Shown piece after piece: positions 1 through 9,021 of a stretch of 50,714 bases of DNA. Positions within the stretch are counted from its first letter, which is position 1, and each line of letters starts with the position of its first letter. The translations under genes were made by a program, and so were the position numbers. The notes beneath the pieces are model-generated. The model searched no databases. It was not told the origin of the DNA and worked only from the letters and a program-made list of their open reading frames with translations. Origin of the DNA: an uncultured Flavobacteriaceae bacterium (GTDB lineage Bacteria; Bacteroidota; Bacteroidia; Flavobacteriales; Flavobacteriaceae); NCBI GenBank assembly GCA_947501845.1, contig CANMXP010000028.1:1-50714 (forward strand), in the 5' to 3' direction.

Positions 1-171
1 GATTTTCTGGATCCAGAGAAGACGTATGAGGCTACTATTTATTCAGATGATGAAAATAGCACATCTTTGACTAAAGTGAAAATAGATAAGAGAAATGTCA
101 AGTCTTCCGATATAATTAATTACGAGGTGTTAAAGCAAAATGGGCTTGCCGTACATTTTCGAGTTTTATAA
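1..171 (+). CDS. C-terminal end of a probable GH97 glycoside hydrolase (partial)
   Basis: The reading frame is open from base 1 and ends at TAA 169-171, so only the last 56 residues are present and the start lies outside the window. The visible piece contains FLDPEKTYEATIYSDD, which resembles the C-terminal beta-sandwich of GH97 enzymes. The intact GH97 gene at 9022 has FLKEGVKYKLTLYEDT at the corresponding place. The catalytic barrel is not visible, so substrate and mechanism (inverting or retaining) cannot be judged. It lies on the same strand as the following cluster, 81 bp ahead of the next gene, and is probably part of the same operon. A different family with a similar C-terminal sandwich cannot be excluded. 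Confidence 0.55.
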   Translation, partial: DFLDPEKTYEATIYSDDENSTSLTKVKIDKRNVKSSDIINYEVLKQNGLAVHFRVL

Positions 172-252
172 TGAGTTGGAAACTTCTTGTTTTATAAAAA
201 AAATCTAATCATCGTTAGGAGGCATATGCGAAAAGTCGATTAAACAATAGCA

Positions 253-2253
253 ATGAATGTTAAAAATAAAGATTGTATGCTAATGCTAAGATTAACATTA
301 TTGTTTTTCTTTTTTACATCCTTATGCTTAAACGCAAAAACCATTTATGTTGCCAATAAAAAAATAACCAAAGAGGATGGGTCATTAAACTTTCCATTTT
401 CTAGTATTCAAAAAGCAACAGAAAGAGCCTTTCCTGGCGATACTATTTTTGTTTTTGAAGGTATTTATAGAGAGCGTGTTATCCCGATAAGAAGTGGGAA
501 AAAAGATAAACCTATTGTTTTTTTAGGACAACCAGGCAAAAAAGTAATAATAAAAGGCTCAGACGCTTGGACGCCTAATTGGAAAGATGAAAGAGATGGT
601 GTATATTCGGCAGTACCAGAAGAAAAATTATTTAACGATTTGGCTTCAGATTATCCCGATAGTCATAACCCTTTCAAAGTAAATTTAGCATCAACGCCAT
701 ATCAGCGTCAAGGTAAGCGAGAGCTGGAACGCGGTTATGGAGGTGATTCAACCTTGGTATATACCTGTGGTCAGATTTTTGTAAATGGAAAACAATTTTT
801 AGAAGTTCCATTTAAGAAAGAATTAGTCTCTGAAAGTTGGTATTACGAGTCAGATACCGAAAAAATATATATTCATTTTGGTAATTTAAAACCACAAAAA
901 CAACAAGTAGAAATTTCAACAAGACGAAGAATATTTGCGCCAGTTAAACGAAATTTAGGCTATATAACGGTAGAAGGCTTTTTAATGGAACATTGTGGAA
1001 ACCAATACCCAACAAATTTTTGGAAAACAGATGTTTGGGCGCAAAAAGGAGCATTGGGTTTACAGGCGGGACATGATTGGGTAATAAAGCGAAATGTGAT
1101 AAGGCATGTAAAAACATTTGCTATTGATGCAGGGCATGTCGATTTAAACGGTAAAAAATATGAGGCTAGCAATAATATTATTGAAGAGAATTACATCATA
1201 GAAAATGGCTCTGCAGGTATTTTAAGTAATAGCTCGGAGAACATGATTATTAGAAATAATGTCTTGTTGCGAAACAATACCATGCAATTTTGGGGTATGA
1301 AACGTTGGGAGCAGGCAGCTATTAAATGCCATCATGCAAAGAATGGGTTTATTTACAATAACTATATAGCAGATAATTATTTAACTTATGGTGTTTGGCT
1401 TGATAATCATTTTCCCGATTCTCGGGTTTCTAGAAATGTGATTGTAAACAATGGAAAATCAGGGATATTTCTAGAAATGAGTGATTATGGTTTCGACCGA
1501 CTCTTTGTAGATAATAATGTCATAGTAGGCAATACACAAAACCCTATTTATTGTCATGATGTGTCTGGAGCAACAATTATGCATAACTTATTAGTAAATA
1601 CACCAAAACAAAAAAAGTTCGGACAAGGTTATTTTGTGCGCCAGGTAGATCCGAGAACTAAAACATACCATCACAGTCTTTATAATAATATTTTTGCAGG
1701 GAGTTACCCTGTTCTTGATTTTAATTATCCATCACATAGAAGCGGTAAACAACGTATAGATTTTAATATATATGATGTTGATAATGCAGACAAGGCATTT
1801 TGTATTAATAAGGCGTCAGATGATCCGTTTCCTTGGACCCATGAAGAATTTTATAAACTAATAGAAAAAGAATTGATTGCGTTTAACGATTTAGAGGGGT
1901 TTAGCGATAAGGTAAGGGTAGCGCTAACTTTTAAGCAGTGGAAAGCTTTTTGGGGAGTTCATAATTGTTCTAACGATGAAAATAGCAGCTTGCATCCAGG
2001 AATTAAAGTGGAATACTTTCCCGAAAATCATGAACTATTGGTTTTTATTCCTTTTAAGCTCAATAAAATGACATCAAAAAATCATGATTTTGTTGATGTT
2101 GATTTTTGGAATCAAAAAATTCCTCAAAACGGCAAAGCCCTTCCAGGACCATTTCAAAATTTAAAGCAAGGAAAAAATCTATTTAAGGTATGGGAAGGAT
2201 TAAAAATTCTGGAGGAAAATAAATTACCCGATTTTTCGGAGTTTCATATATAA
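253..2253 (+). CDS. Secreted right-handed parallel beta-helix protein (putative polysaccharide-active)
   Basis: The 666-residue protein has a hydrophobic N-terminal signal sequence (about residues 10-28, ending LCLNA). A DUF1565-like start follows: YVANK, then DGSLNFPFSSIQKATERAFPGDTI and GIYRERV. The middle (about 230-480) is made of N-rich strands such as IIEENYIIENGSAGIL and NVIVGNTQNPIYC, typical of beta-helix (PbH1) repeats. Such folds occur in polysaccharide lyases and in GH28, GH141 and related hydrolases. I recognise no diagnostic catalytic motif, so I do not assign a family. It is followed after 40 bp by GH3, suggesting co-transcription. A second ATG at 277 would give a shorter signal peptide and is an alternative start. 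Confidence 0.8.
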   Translation: MNVKNKDCMLMLRLTLLFFFFTSLCLNAKTIYVANKKITKEDGSLNFPFSSIQKATERAFPGDTIFVFEGIYRERVIPIRSGKKDKPIVFLGQPGKKVIIKGSDAWTPNWKDERDGVYSAVPEEKLFNDLASDYPDSHNPFKVNLASTPYQRQGKRELERGYGGDSTLVYTCGQIFVNGKQFLEVPFKKELVSESWYYESDTEKIYIHFGNLKPQKQQVEISTRRRIFAPVKRNLGYITVEGFLMEHCGNQYPTNFWKTDVWAQKGALGLQAGHDWVIKRNVIRHVKTFAIDAGHVDLNGKKYEASNNIIEENYIIENGSAGILSNSSENMIIRNNVLLRNNTMQFWGMKRWEQAAIKCHHAKNGFIYNNYIADNYLTYGVWLDNHFPDSRVSRNVIVNNGKSGIFLEMSDYGFDRLFVDNNVIVGNTQNPIYCHDVSGATIMHNLLVNTPKQKKFGQGYFVRQVDPRTKTYHHSLYNNIFAGSYPVLDFNYPSHRSGKQRIDFNIYDVDNADKAFCINKASDDPFPWTHEEFYKLIEKELIAFNDLEGFSDKVRVALTFKQWKAFWGVHNCSNDENSSLHPGIKVEYFPENHELLVFIPFKLNKMTSKNHDFVDVDFWNQKIPQNGKALPGPFQNLKQGKNLFKVWEGLKILEENKLPDFSEFHI

Positions 2254-2293
2254 CACAAAAAAATAAATCAACACATAAAATTTCAAGTATAAA

Positions 2294-4498
2294 ATGATGA
2301 AAAAAAAAATAGTATTAGTATTTATTAGTTTAATTACTATTTCTGTTGGGTTTTCTCAGAGCAACTCCAAGCAAGTTGAAACTAAAATAGAGAAGCTTAT
2401 TGCTAAAATGACTTTAGAGGAAAAAGTACATCAATTAGCAACCCAATACCCAAATGCAAATATGAGATTGGGTATTCCTAATATAAGCGCCAACGAGTGT
2501 TTGCATGGTATTAAAATGGACCAGGCCACTGTTTTTCCACAGGCTATTGCCATGGCATCTACTTGGGATGAAGGTTTAATAGAACGCATGGGGCATGTGG
2601 TTGCTGAAGAATCTCGTGCTTTTGGTATCCACCAATGTTATACGCCTATGTTAGCGGTAGTGCGTGATGTACGCTGGGGACGTACCGAAGAAAGTTACGG
2701 AGAAGACCCCTATTTAGTTGGAAAAATTGGAGCTTCTTATATAAAAGGGCTTCAAGGAATGGGCGTACAACGTTTTGATGAAAATCATATTATTGCTACA
2801 GCAAAACACTTTGTAGCAGATGGTGAGCCTATGGGAGGAGATAATGGTGCAGCCATGGATATATCAGATTATAACTTGCACAATGTTCATTTATACCCTT
2901 TTAAATTAGCAATAGAAGAGGCTAGAGTTGGTGCTATTATGCCTGCACACCATTTGCTTAATGGTATTCCTTGTCATGCTAATAAATATATAATGAATGA
3001 TATTCTTAGAGATGAATTTAAATGGGACGGTCTTGTTGTTTCAGATAATGGAGACATGAGATCGTTACATCGCGTATTTAATTATTCTCCAAGCTGGAAA
3101 GATGCCGCTAAAAAAGGTTTAGAAGCTGGTATCCATCAAGAATTAGCGCTTTTTCAAAATTGGAATGAGCAACGTATGTTTGGAGATCATCTTATTGAAG
3201 CTGTAAATGAAGGCTCTATAGCTATGGATTTAGTTGATAATGCTGTTGTACATGTTTTGAGGGCCAAATTTCAAATGGGATTATTTGATAATGATATTTC
3301 TAAAGACGAAAAGTTTGATGTAATAAAACATCCCAATAATGGAGACCCTGAAAAAATTTCGCAACATGATGCAGAGATGTTTAAAAAGGCACTTTATGTA
3401 GGTATTCCTAAAAAGAATTGGAAAAAAACTGTTTTTGATAAGCAACACAATGACCTAGCTCTGGAAGTTGCTCATAAGGCTATGGTATTGTTAAAGAACG
3501 AAAACCAAATATTACCGCTTTCTAAAGAAAAGTATAAGAAAATTGCCGTTATAGGTCCAAATGCAAATTCTATGCGCTTAGGTGGGTATTCACCAGATAT
3601 TCCTAAGTATTACATTAGTATTTATGAGGGGATTAAAAACTATGTCGGAAGAGCTTCAACTGTGAATTTTGCTGAAGGTTGCGATTTTAATGACACAACA
3701 GATAAGATAGATGAAGCCGTTGCTTTAGCAAAACAATCAGATATCGTTATTTTGGCTATTGGAGGTTCAGAGGAGACCTGTCGTGAAAATCAAGATGTAG
3801 ACGATTTACATCTTCCAGAAAATCAGCAATTACTGGAAAAAGCTATAAAGGAAGCTGGTATTCCTTATGTGGTTGTACTGTTAAATGGAAGACCACTTTC
3901 TATTGAGTATACTAAAGAAAATGCACCAGCTATTATAGAAGGATGGTATTTAGGGCAGGAAACAGGCAAAGCCGTTGCTAACGTTCTTTTTGGCGATGTA
4001 AATCCATCTGGTAAATTACCTATTTCTTTCCCCAGAAACGCTGGTCAAGCACCACTTTTTTATAATAAATTAGAAACAGGTCGTCCAAGAAATATTTATA
4101 AATCGGATCATACACCTCTTTATTCTTTTGGATACGGATTGAGCTATACAACTTTTGAAATAGGTGCACCTAAATTAGAAAAAAGCACTATTTCTGTAAA
4201 TGGAAATACGACTGTGTCAGTATCTGTTAAAAACACAGGTAAATATGAAGGTGAAGAAGTTGTACAATTATATGTTCGCGATTTAATTTCAGAACGGGTA
4301 AGGCCCGCAAAAGAATTACGAAATTTTAAACGTGTTAGCTTAAAACCTGGCGAAACAAAAACGGTTACGCTTAATATAGGAAAACAACAATTGGAATATT
4401 GGAATGAAGGAAAATGGGAAGTTGAACCTGGTACTTTTAAAGTTATGGTAGGATCAGGATTAGAAAATATAAAAGCAACTAATTTAACTGTAGAGTAG
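2294..4498 (+). CDS. Glycoside hydrolase family 3 (beta-glucosidase or beta-xylosidase type)
   Basis: The 734-residue exported enzyme starts with a signal peptide (about 1-21, cleavage after VGFS). The N-terminal TIM barrel shows GH3 signatures: RDVRWGRTEESYGEDP, the KHF motif in TAKHFVADG, and GLVVSDNGDM, where Asp251 is the expected nucleophile. The C-terminal alpha/beta sandwich follows (about 395-610, AMVLLKNENQILPL and IAVIGPNAN), then a fibronectin III-like domain at the end (GEEVVQLYVRD). The family removes beta-linked glucose, xylose or related sugars with retention. The RDVRWGRTEE form is most like xylosidase/arabinosidase members, but specificity is inference. The 20-bp gap to the next gene implies one operon. 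The ATG at 2297 is an equally possible start. Confidence 0.92.
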   Translation: MMKKKIVLVFISLITISVGFSQSNSKQVETKIEKLIAKMTLEEKVHQLATQYPNANMRLGIPNISANECLHGIKMDQATVFPQAIAMASTWDEGLIERMGHVVAEESRAFGIHQCYTPMLAVVRDVRWGRTEESYGEDPYLVGKIGASYIKGLQGMGVQRFDENHIIATAKHFVADGEPMGGDNGAAMDISDYNLHNVHLYPFKLAIEEARVGAIMPAHHLLNGIPCHANKYIMNDILRDEFKWDGLVVSDNGDMRSLHRVFNYSPSWKDAAKKGLEAGIHQELALFQNWNEQRMFGDHLIEAVNEGSIAMDLVDNAVVHVLRAKFQMGLFDNDISKDEKFDVIKHPNNGDPEKISQHDAEMFKKALYVGIPKKNWKKTVFDKQHNDLALEVAHKAMVLLKNENQILPLSKEKYKKIAVIGPNANSMRLGGYSPDIPKYYISIYEGIKNYVGRASTVNFAEGCDFNDTTDKIDEAVALAKQSDIVILAIGGSEETCRENQDVDDLHLPENQQLLEKAIKEAGIPYVVVLLNGRPLSIEYTKENAPAIIEGWYLGQETGKAVANVLFGDVNPSGKLPISFPRNAGQAPLFYNKLETGRPRNIYKSDHTPLYSFGYGLSYTTFEIGAPKLEKSTISVNGNTTVSVSVKNTGKYEGEEVVQLYVRDLISERVRPAKELRNFKRVSLKPGETKTVTLNIGKQQLEYWNEGKWEVEPGTFKVMVGSGLENIKATNLTVE

Positions 4499-4518
4499 TT
4501 TGTAAGAAAAGTAACTTT

Positions 4519-6573
4519 ATGAGATTTAGTAATTTAAATAAGCAATTTCTAAAAGTAGTGAATTTAGCTGCTTTTGGGGTGTTTTTTATCAATATAATGT
4601 GTCTTGGGCAATCTGAAGATAAGATTCAATTTAAAAATAAAAAAGACCTTGTTTTTGGTGGCCAGTTTAAAGATTTAATTCTTCCAATGCCCATAATCAA
4701 TGGTCTTGAAACCGAAGACATATGGGGAAATAAAAATGTTGTCCCTCGCGATAAAGATAACGGGATTGAAGATAATGAATGGTGCTATTGGGGAGGGAAT
4801 CCTATACTTGGAAACGATGGTAAATACCACATTGCAATATGCAGATGGCCAGAAAATAAAGGGCATCATGGTTGGTTTAATTCTGAGGTAGCGCATTGTG
4901 TCTCAGATAACCCAATTGGTCCGTACAAAATCACCAGCACAATAGTTGAAAAAGGTCATAATCCAGAAGTTATTAAAATGCCCGATGGTAGTTTTGTATT
5001 ACATGTTTTAAATTCAAAAGTTTTTAAGGCGGAGAATATGGAAGGCCCATGGGAGCCCGTTGGTAAGTTAAAACTTGATGTAAGAGGTTTTAAGCTAAAC
5101 GATAAATTTGGTTCGAATCTTACCTCAGAATTTCGGCCTGATGGAAGCATTATAATGATGAAAAAAGATGGAGATATAACGATTTCAAGAGCAGGAATGC
5201 TGGGCCCTTATAAAATGATGTCTATTAATAATTATACTAGATCAACAGGTTATCCTGAAGACCCAGTAATTTGGAGAAGCAGGCATCAGTATCATGCCAT
5301 CTACAACCACGCCCAAGATCGTAAAAGTGGTTATATGCGTTCTATTAATGGTATTCATTGGAAAAATGAAGCAGGTTTACCTTATGATGCTTCCACTACT
5401 TTTTATACCGATGGTACAAAAAATACGTGGTATAAGTTTGAAAGACCAAAAGTTCTTCAAGATTCTTTGGGCAGAGCATCTCATCTTTCTTTAGCCATTA
5501 TGGATGTGGCTAAAAGTGCGGATAAAGGGGATGATAATCATAGCTCGAAAAATATGATTATGCCTCTTGTGTTGGAGAAACTAATTACCATATTAAATGA
5601 AGAGCCTATAACTCAGAAAACAAAAAAAATCACACTTAAAATTAAAGCGGAGAACGGATTTAATCCTCAGAAAGATTTGGATATAAAATCACTTCGTTTT
5701 GGCTCCGATCAACTTGTAAATTATGGTGGAGGTTGTAAAGCAACAAGCACAAAAAAGGAAGGAGAAGATTTAATTATCACTTTTAAAGGACAAAATGGGA
5801 TTAACCATCGCGATTTTGACTTTAAATTAATAGGACAAACTAAAAATAGAGACCTTATTTATGGTTATGCTCTCCTTCCAGGAAGATCAATAAAAGAGGA
5901 AGCGCTTATCGTACTGCCAATTAGAATAAATGATGTGAATGGCAAGAAGGTTCTTGAAAGTGGAGTTGAAAACGGTGGGCTCTCAAAATCAAAAAACTTT
6001 AAAGCTGAAATTCGCGAATATAGCAGAACTGGACTTCGAATATTAAAAACAATTGACTTTGCTTCACTCGCTTCATACGAGAGCAAAAAAATAAGTGTTA
6101 CTCTTGATGATTCTGATCCTGTTAATTGTGAATATGAGATCGTTATTCTTGGTGATAGGAACTATGATGAACTTTGGAAAAAGCTTGATGAAACCAACAA
6201 TTCGGTAGAATTTATAGGGAATTGGCAAAAACGGGAAAAAGAAGATACATCTTGTTTTCTGAATAATGAGATGGTTAGTAAAACTATTGGTGATGCCGTA
6301 GAATTTACATTCACAGGAACAAGAGCAAAAGTATATGGGAAATTGGGACGTAAAGTAGGGGCGTATAAAGTGGGGTCGTATGATGTATATATCGATGGCG
6401 AATTTATCGAAAAGGTAAGATGTGGTTGGAGGCCAATGTCCCAATCACCAATTTATCAAACAGGTGTGCTACATGCGGGAAAACATATCTTGAAACTGGT
6501 TAAATCAAAGTCTGAATATATGGGGGAGGTTACAATAGATGCATTCGCTTACGAGACTGTTCCTACTAAGTAG
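4519..6573 (+). CDS. Secreted beta-propeller glycosidase-like protein with C-terminal carbohydrate-binding-type domain
   Basis: The 684-residue protein has a signal peptide (about 1-30). Residues 80-370 show the blade repeats of five-bladed propeller glycosidases (GH43/GH32/GH117-like): WGGNPILGNDGKYH, GHNPEVIKMPDGSFVL, GYPEDPVIWRSRHQYH and FERPKVL. The first motif has Asn where GH43 enzymes carry the base Asp (xxDP), so it is not a standard GH43 and may be an unclassified family. A beta-sandwich linker region (about 370-540) follows. The last 120 residues (VEFIGNWQKRE, VEFTFTGTRAKVYG, YDVYIDGEF, HILKLVKS) look like a jelly-roll ligand-binding domain. Position within the operon suggests action on the same polysaccharide. 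Substrate is unknown. Confidence 0.7.
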   Translation: MRFSNLNKQFLKVVNLAAFGVFFINIMCLGQSEDKIQFKNKKDLVFGGQFKDLILPMPIINGLETEDIWGNKNVVPRDKDNGIEDNEWCYWGGNPILGNDGKYHIAICRWPENKGHHGWFNSEVAHCVSDNPIGPYKITSTIVEKGHNPEVIKMPDGSFVLHVLNSKVFKAENMEGPWEPVGKLKLDVRGFKLNDKFGSNLTSEFRPDGSIIMMKKDGDITISRAGMLGPYKMMSINNYTRSTGYPEDPVIWRSRHQYHAIYNHAQDRKSGYMRSINGIHWKNEAGLPYDASTTFYTDGTKNTWYKFERPKVLQDSLGRASHLSLAIMDVAKSADKGDDNHSSKNMIMPLVLEKLITILNEEPITQKTKKITLKIKAENGFNPQKDLDIKSLRFGSDQLVNYGGGCKATSTKKEGEDLIITFKGQNGINHRDFDFKLIGQTKNRDLIYGYALLPGRSIKEEALIVLPIRINDVNGKKVLESGVENGGLSKSKNFKAEIREYSRTGLRILKTIDFASLASYESKKISVTLDDSDPVNCEYEIVILGDRNYDELWKKLDETNNSVEFIGNWQKREKEDTSCFLNNEMVSKTIGDAVEFTFTGTRAKVYGKLGRKVGAYKVGSYDVYIDGEFIEKVRCGWRPMSQSPIYQTGVLHAGKHILKLVKSKSEYMGEVTIDAFAYETVPTK

Positions 6574-6639
6574 AAAAATAATAGAACTCCAAAGAGGAAT
6601 TAAAACATATAATTATAAAATCAAAACAGTTAGGGATTT

Positions 6640-9000
6640 ATGAATAGTTTAAAATACATTATTATACTCACTTTAGTATGGTATGTTAGCTCGTGTCAAT
6701 CGCTTCAGGTACCTGAAGAAGCAGACCTACCTGGAAACTATAATATTGTTTGGGAATCTCAAAGTAAAAACGCATCTGAATCAATGCCTCTTGGAGGTGG
6801 CGATATTGGACTAAATGTTTGGGTTGAAAATAATGAAATACTGTTTTATATAGGCCAATCGGGAACATTTGATGAAAACAATCAAATGTTGAAACATGGA
6901 AGAGTTAGAATAAACATGGAACCAAATCCTTTTGTTGGAGCTAAATCATTCAGTCAAAAACTAAACCTACATACTGGTGATATAACAATAGAAACAACCA
7001 ACGATAATAATAACGTAAAAGTGAATCTTTGGGTCGATGTTTTTAATCCAGTTGTTCATGTTAAAACCAATTCTGAGAAGCCTGTAAATATTACTGCTAC
7101 TTATGAAACATGGCGTAACAAAGACAAAATACTTTCTATGGATGAAAGGCATGCTTGTTTTAGTTATTCTGGTTACCCTGAGGATGTTATAAAATACCAT
7201 GACTCTATTGATTTTGACAAGAATTCAGTTGTTTGGATGCATCGAAATAGAGATGATAAATTATTGATAGATTTCAGTATCAAGCAACAGGGGTTAGAAT
7301 CGGTTAGAGACCAAATAAATAACACTCAGAAAGGCCGCACTTTTGGTGGGGTTATGGTTGGTTCAGATATGAAACCTTCAGGAAAAACCGAAGGGAAATA
7401 TGTGAGTACAGATTTTATGGGTTGGAAATTGCAAACAGATATTCCTGTTGTAAATAATGAGTTGCAAATATCATTGAATACAGGGCAATTCAATTCTATT
7501 AAGGACTGGAAACAAAAGTTGTTTAAAACCTCAAAAATTGCTTTAAAGAGCAAAGGCACAAAATCTAAAACTACAGAATGGTGGAATAAGTTTTGGAAAA
7601 AAGGATACATAATTACGAACCCTTCAAATGTAAATCCTAACGATTCTATATGGCAAATAGGAAGAAACTATCAATTGTTTCGTTACATGTTAGGGTGTAA
7701 TGCTTATGGCGAATATCCTTCAAAATTCAATGGAAGCCTTTTTACTGTAGACCCTGTTTTTTTAAGGAAAGGAAAATTTGATTTCGACCCCGATTTTAGA
7801 CAATGGGGTGGGGGAAGCTTTACTGCTCAAAATCAACGATTAGTTTATTGGCCGATGCTAAAATCAGGAGATTTTGAAATGATGACATCGCAATTTGATT
7901 ATTATAAAAATACGTTGTCTTCTGCTGAAGCTCGCACCAAAGTATATTGGGAACACGAAGGAGCATCTTTTACAGAACAGCTTGAAAATTTTGGATTGCC
8001 TTTTGCTGGCGGTTGGGGTTTTGAGTCGGGAGTTAGAAAACGAGACCCTAATACCGAGTTTGGTGTACAAACAAACCCTTATGTAAGTTATCACTACATA
8101 AACCAATTAGAATTCTCATTAATGATTTTAGATTATCATGAATTTTATGGAAAGGATATTAGTGCGTATTTGCCGTTTGTAAAATCATCAATAAAATTCT
8201 TTGATGCGCATTACCAATACCGACAAAAAAAGAGAACAGGTAAGATTTTAGATGAAAACTCTAAGTTAGTTTTATACCCTTCAACAGCAGCTGAAACGTA
8301 TAAAATGGCTAAAAACCCTTCGGATGTTATAGCTGCTCTAAAAGTAGTATCTCATAGAATATTGGAACTTCCCGATAATTATATTTCAGATGAAGAACGA
8401 GAATATTACAAATCACTTCAAAAGAGAATTCCAGAAATTTCTATAGATACTAAAGAAGGACATAAAGTGATTAAACCAGCCGAAAATTGGGAATACGCTT
8501 CTAATCAAGAAATCCCTGAACTTTATCCAGTTTTCCCTTATGGAATTTATGGTTTACATAAGCCTGGTTTAGACGTGGCTATAAACACCTGGAAGTATGG
8601 TGAATCTAAGGAAAAAAAGAAGTTCACGGATTGTTGGAGTCAGGTAGGGATATTTGCTGCCCGTCTTGGTTTAGTAGATGAGGCTTCACATTTGGTTGTG
8701 GATAAATTAGCAGATTCAGGTAGACGATTTCCCGCTTTTTGGGGACCAGGTCCCGATTGGGTTCCAGATGTAGACCATGGTGGTGCAGGTATGATTAATT
8801 TACAAGAAATGCTAATGCAGACTGATGGAGAAAAAATATATTTATTCCCAACATGGAAAAAAGATTGGGATGTAAAATTTAAACTGCATGCACCCCAAAA
8901 CACAGTTGTTGAAGCGGAATTGAAAGACGGTAAATTAATAAACCTAATAGTTACACCAGAGCATCGAAAAAAGGACGTGCAAACAACAAAGTTCAATTAG
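6640..9000 (+). CDS. DUF5703-domain lipoprotein, (alpha/alpha)6-barrel glycoside hydrolase-like
   Basis: This is a 786-residue lipoprotein (lipobox ending at Cys19). The N-terminal beta-sandwich (about 30-300) begins IVWESQSKNASESMPLGGGDIGLNVWV, the pattern of DUF5703_N, related in design to the N-terminal domain of GH95-like enzymes. The rest (about 330-786) is helical, with FRYMLGCNAYGEYPSKFNG, WGGGSFTAQNQRLVYWP and FTEQLENFGLP, consistent with an (alpha/alpha)6 barrel. The final sandwich ends with FPTWKKDWDVKFKLHAPQNT. Enzymatic activity is inferred from fold and context. A broken homologue lies at 46532-48345 in this window and shares the barrel motifs. It sits between the propeller gene and GH97 in one tight operon. 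Confidence 0.82.
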   Translation: MNSLKYIIILTLVWYVSSCQSLQVPEEADLPGNYNIVWESQSKNASESMPLGGGDIGLNVWVENNEILFYIGQSGTFDENNQMLKHGRVRINMEPNPFVGAKSFSQKLNLHTGDITIETTNDNNNVKVNLWVDVFNPVVHVKTNSEKPVNITATYETWRNKDKILSMDERHACFSYSGYPEDVIKYHDSIDFDKNSVVWMHRNRDDKLLIDFSIKQQGLESVRDQINNTQKGRTFGGVMVGSDMKPSGKTEGKYVSTDFMGWKLQTDIPVVNNELQISLNTGQFNSIKDWKQKLFKTSKIALKSKGTKSKTTEWWNKFWKKGYIITNPSNVNPNDSIWQIGRNYQLFRYMLGCNAYGEYPSKFNGSLFTVDPVFLRKGKFDFDPDFRQWGGGSFTAQNQRLVYWPMLKSGDFEMMTSQFDYYKNTLSSAEARTKVYWEHEGASFTEQLENFGLPFAGGWGFESGVRKRDPNTEFGVQTNPYVSYHYINQLEFSLMILDYHEFYGKDISAYLPFVKSSIKFFDAHYQYRQKKRTGKILDENSKLVLYPSTAAETYKMAKNPSDVIAALKVVSHRILELPDNYISDEEREYYKSLQKRIPEISIDTKEGHKVIKPAENWEYASNQEIPELYPVFPYGIYGLHKPGLDVAINTWKYGESKEKKKFTDCWSQVGIFAARLGLVDEASHLVVDKLADSGRRFPAFWGPGPDWVPDVDHGGAGMINLQEMLMQTDGEKIYLFPTWKKDWDVKFKLHAPQNTVVEAELKDGKLINLIVTPEHRKKDVQTTKFN

Positions 9001-9021
9001 TTAAAGTATGAATTATTATAA

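Noticed and set aside
217-243. AGGAGG followed at 226 by ATG and a five-codon frame
   Set aside because: Shine-Dalgarno sites are rarely used in this phylum, the spacing is only 3 bp and the frame is trivial. Most likely chance in the gap before 253.
6073-6444. 123-codon open frame on the minus strand
   Set aside because: It is antisense to the C-terminal domain of the propeller protein, whose frame is supported by repeats and domain patterns.
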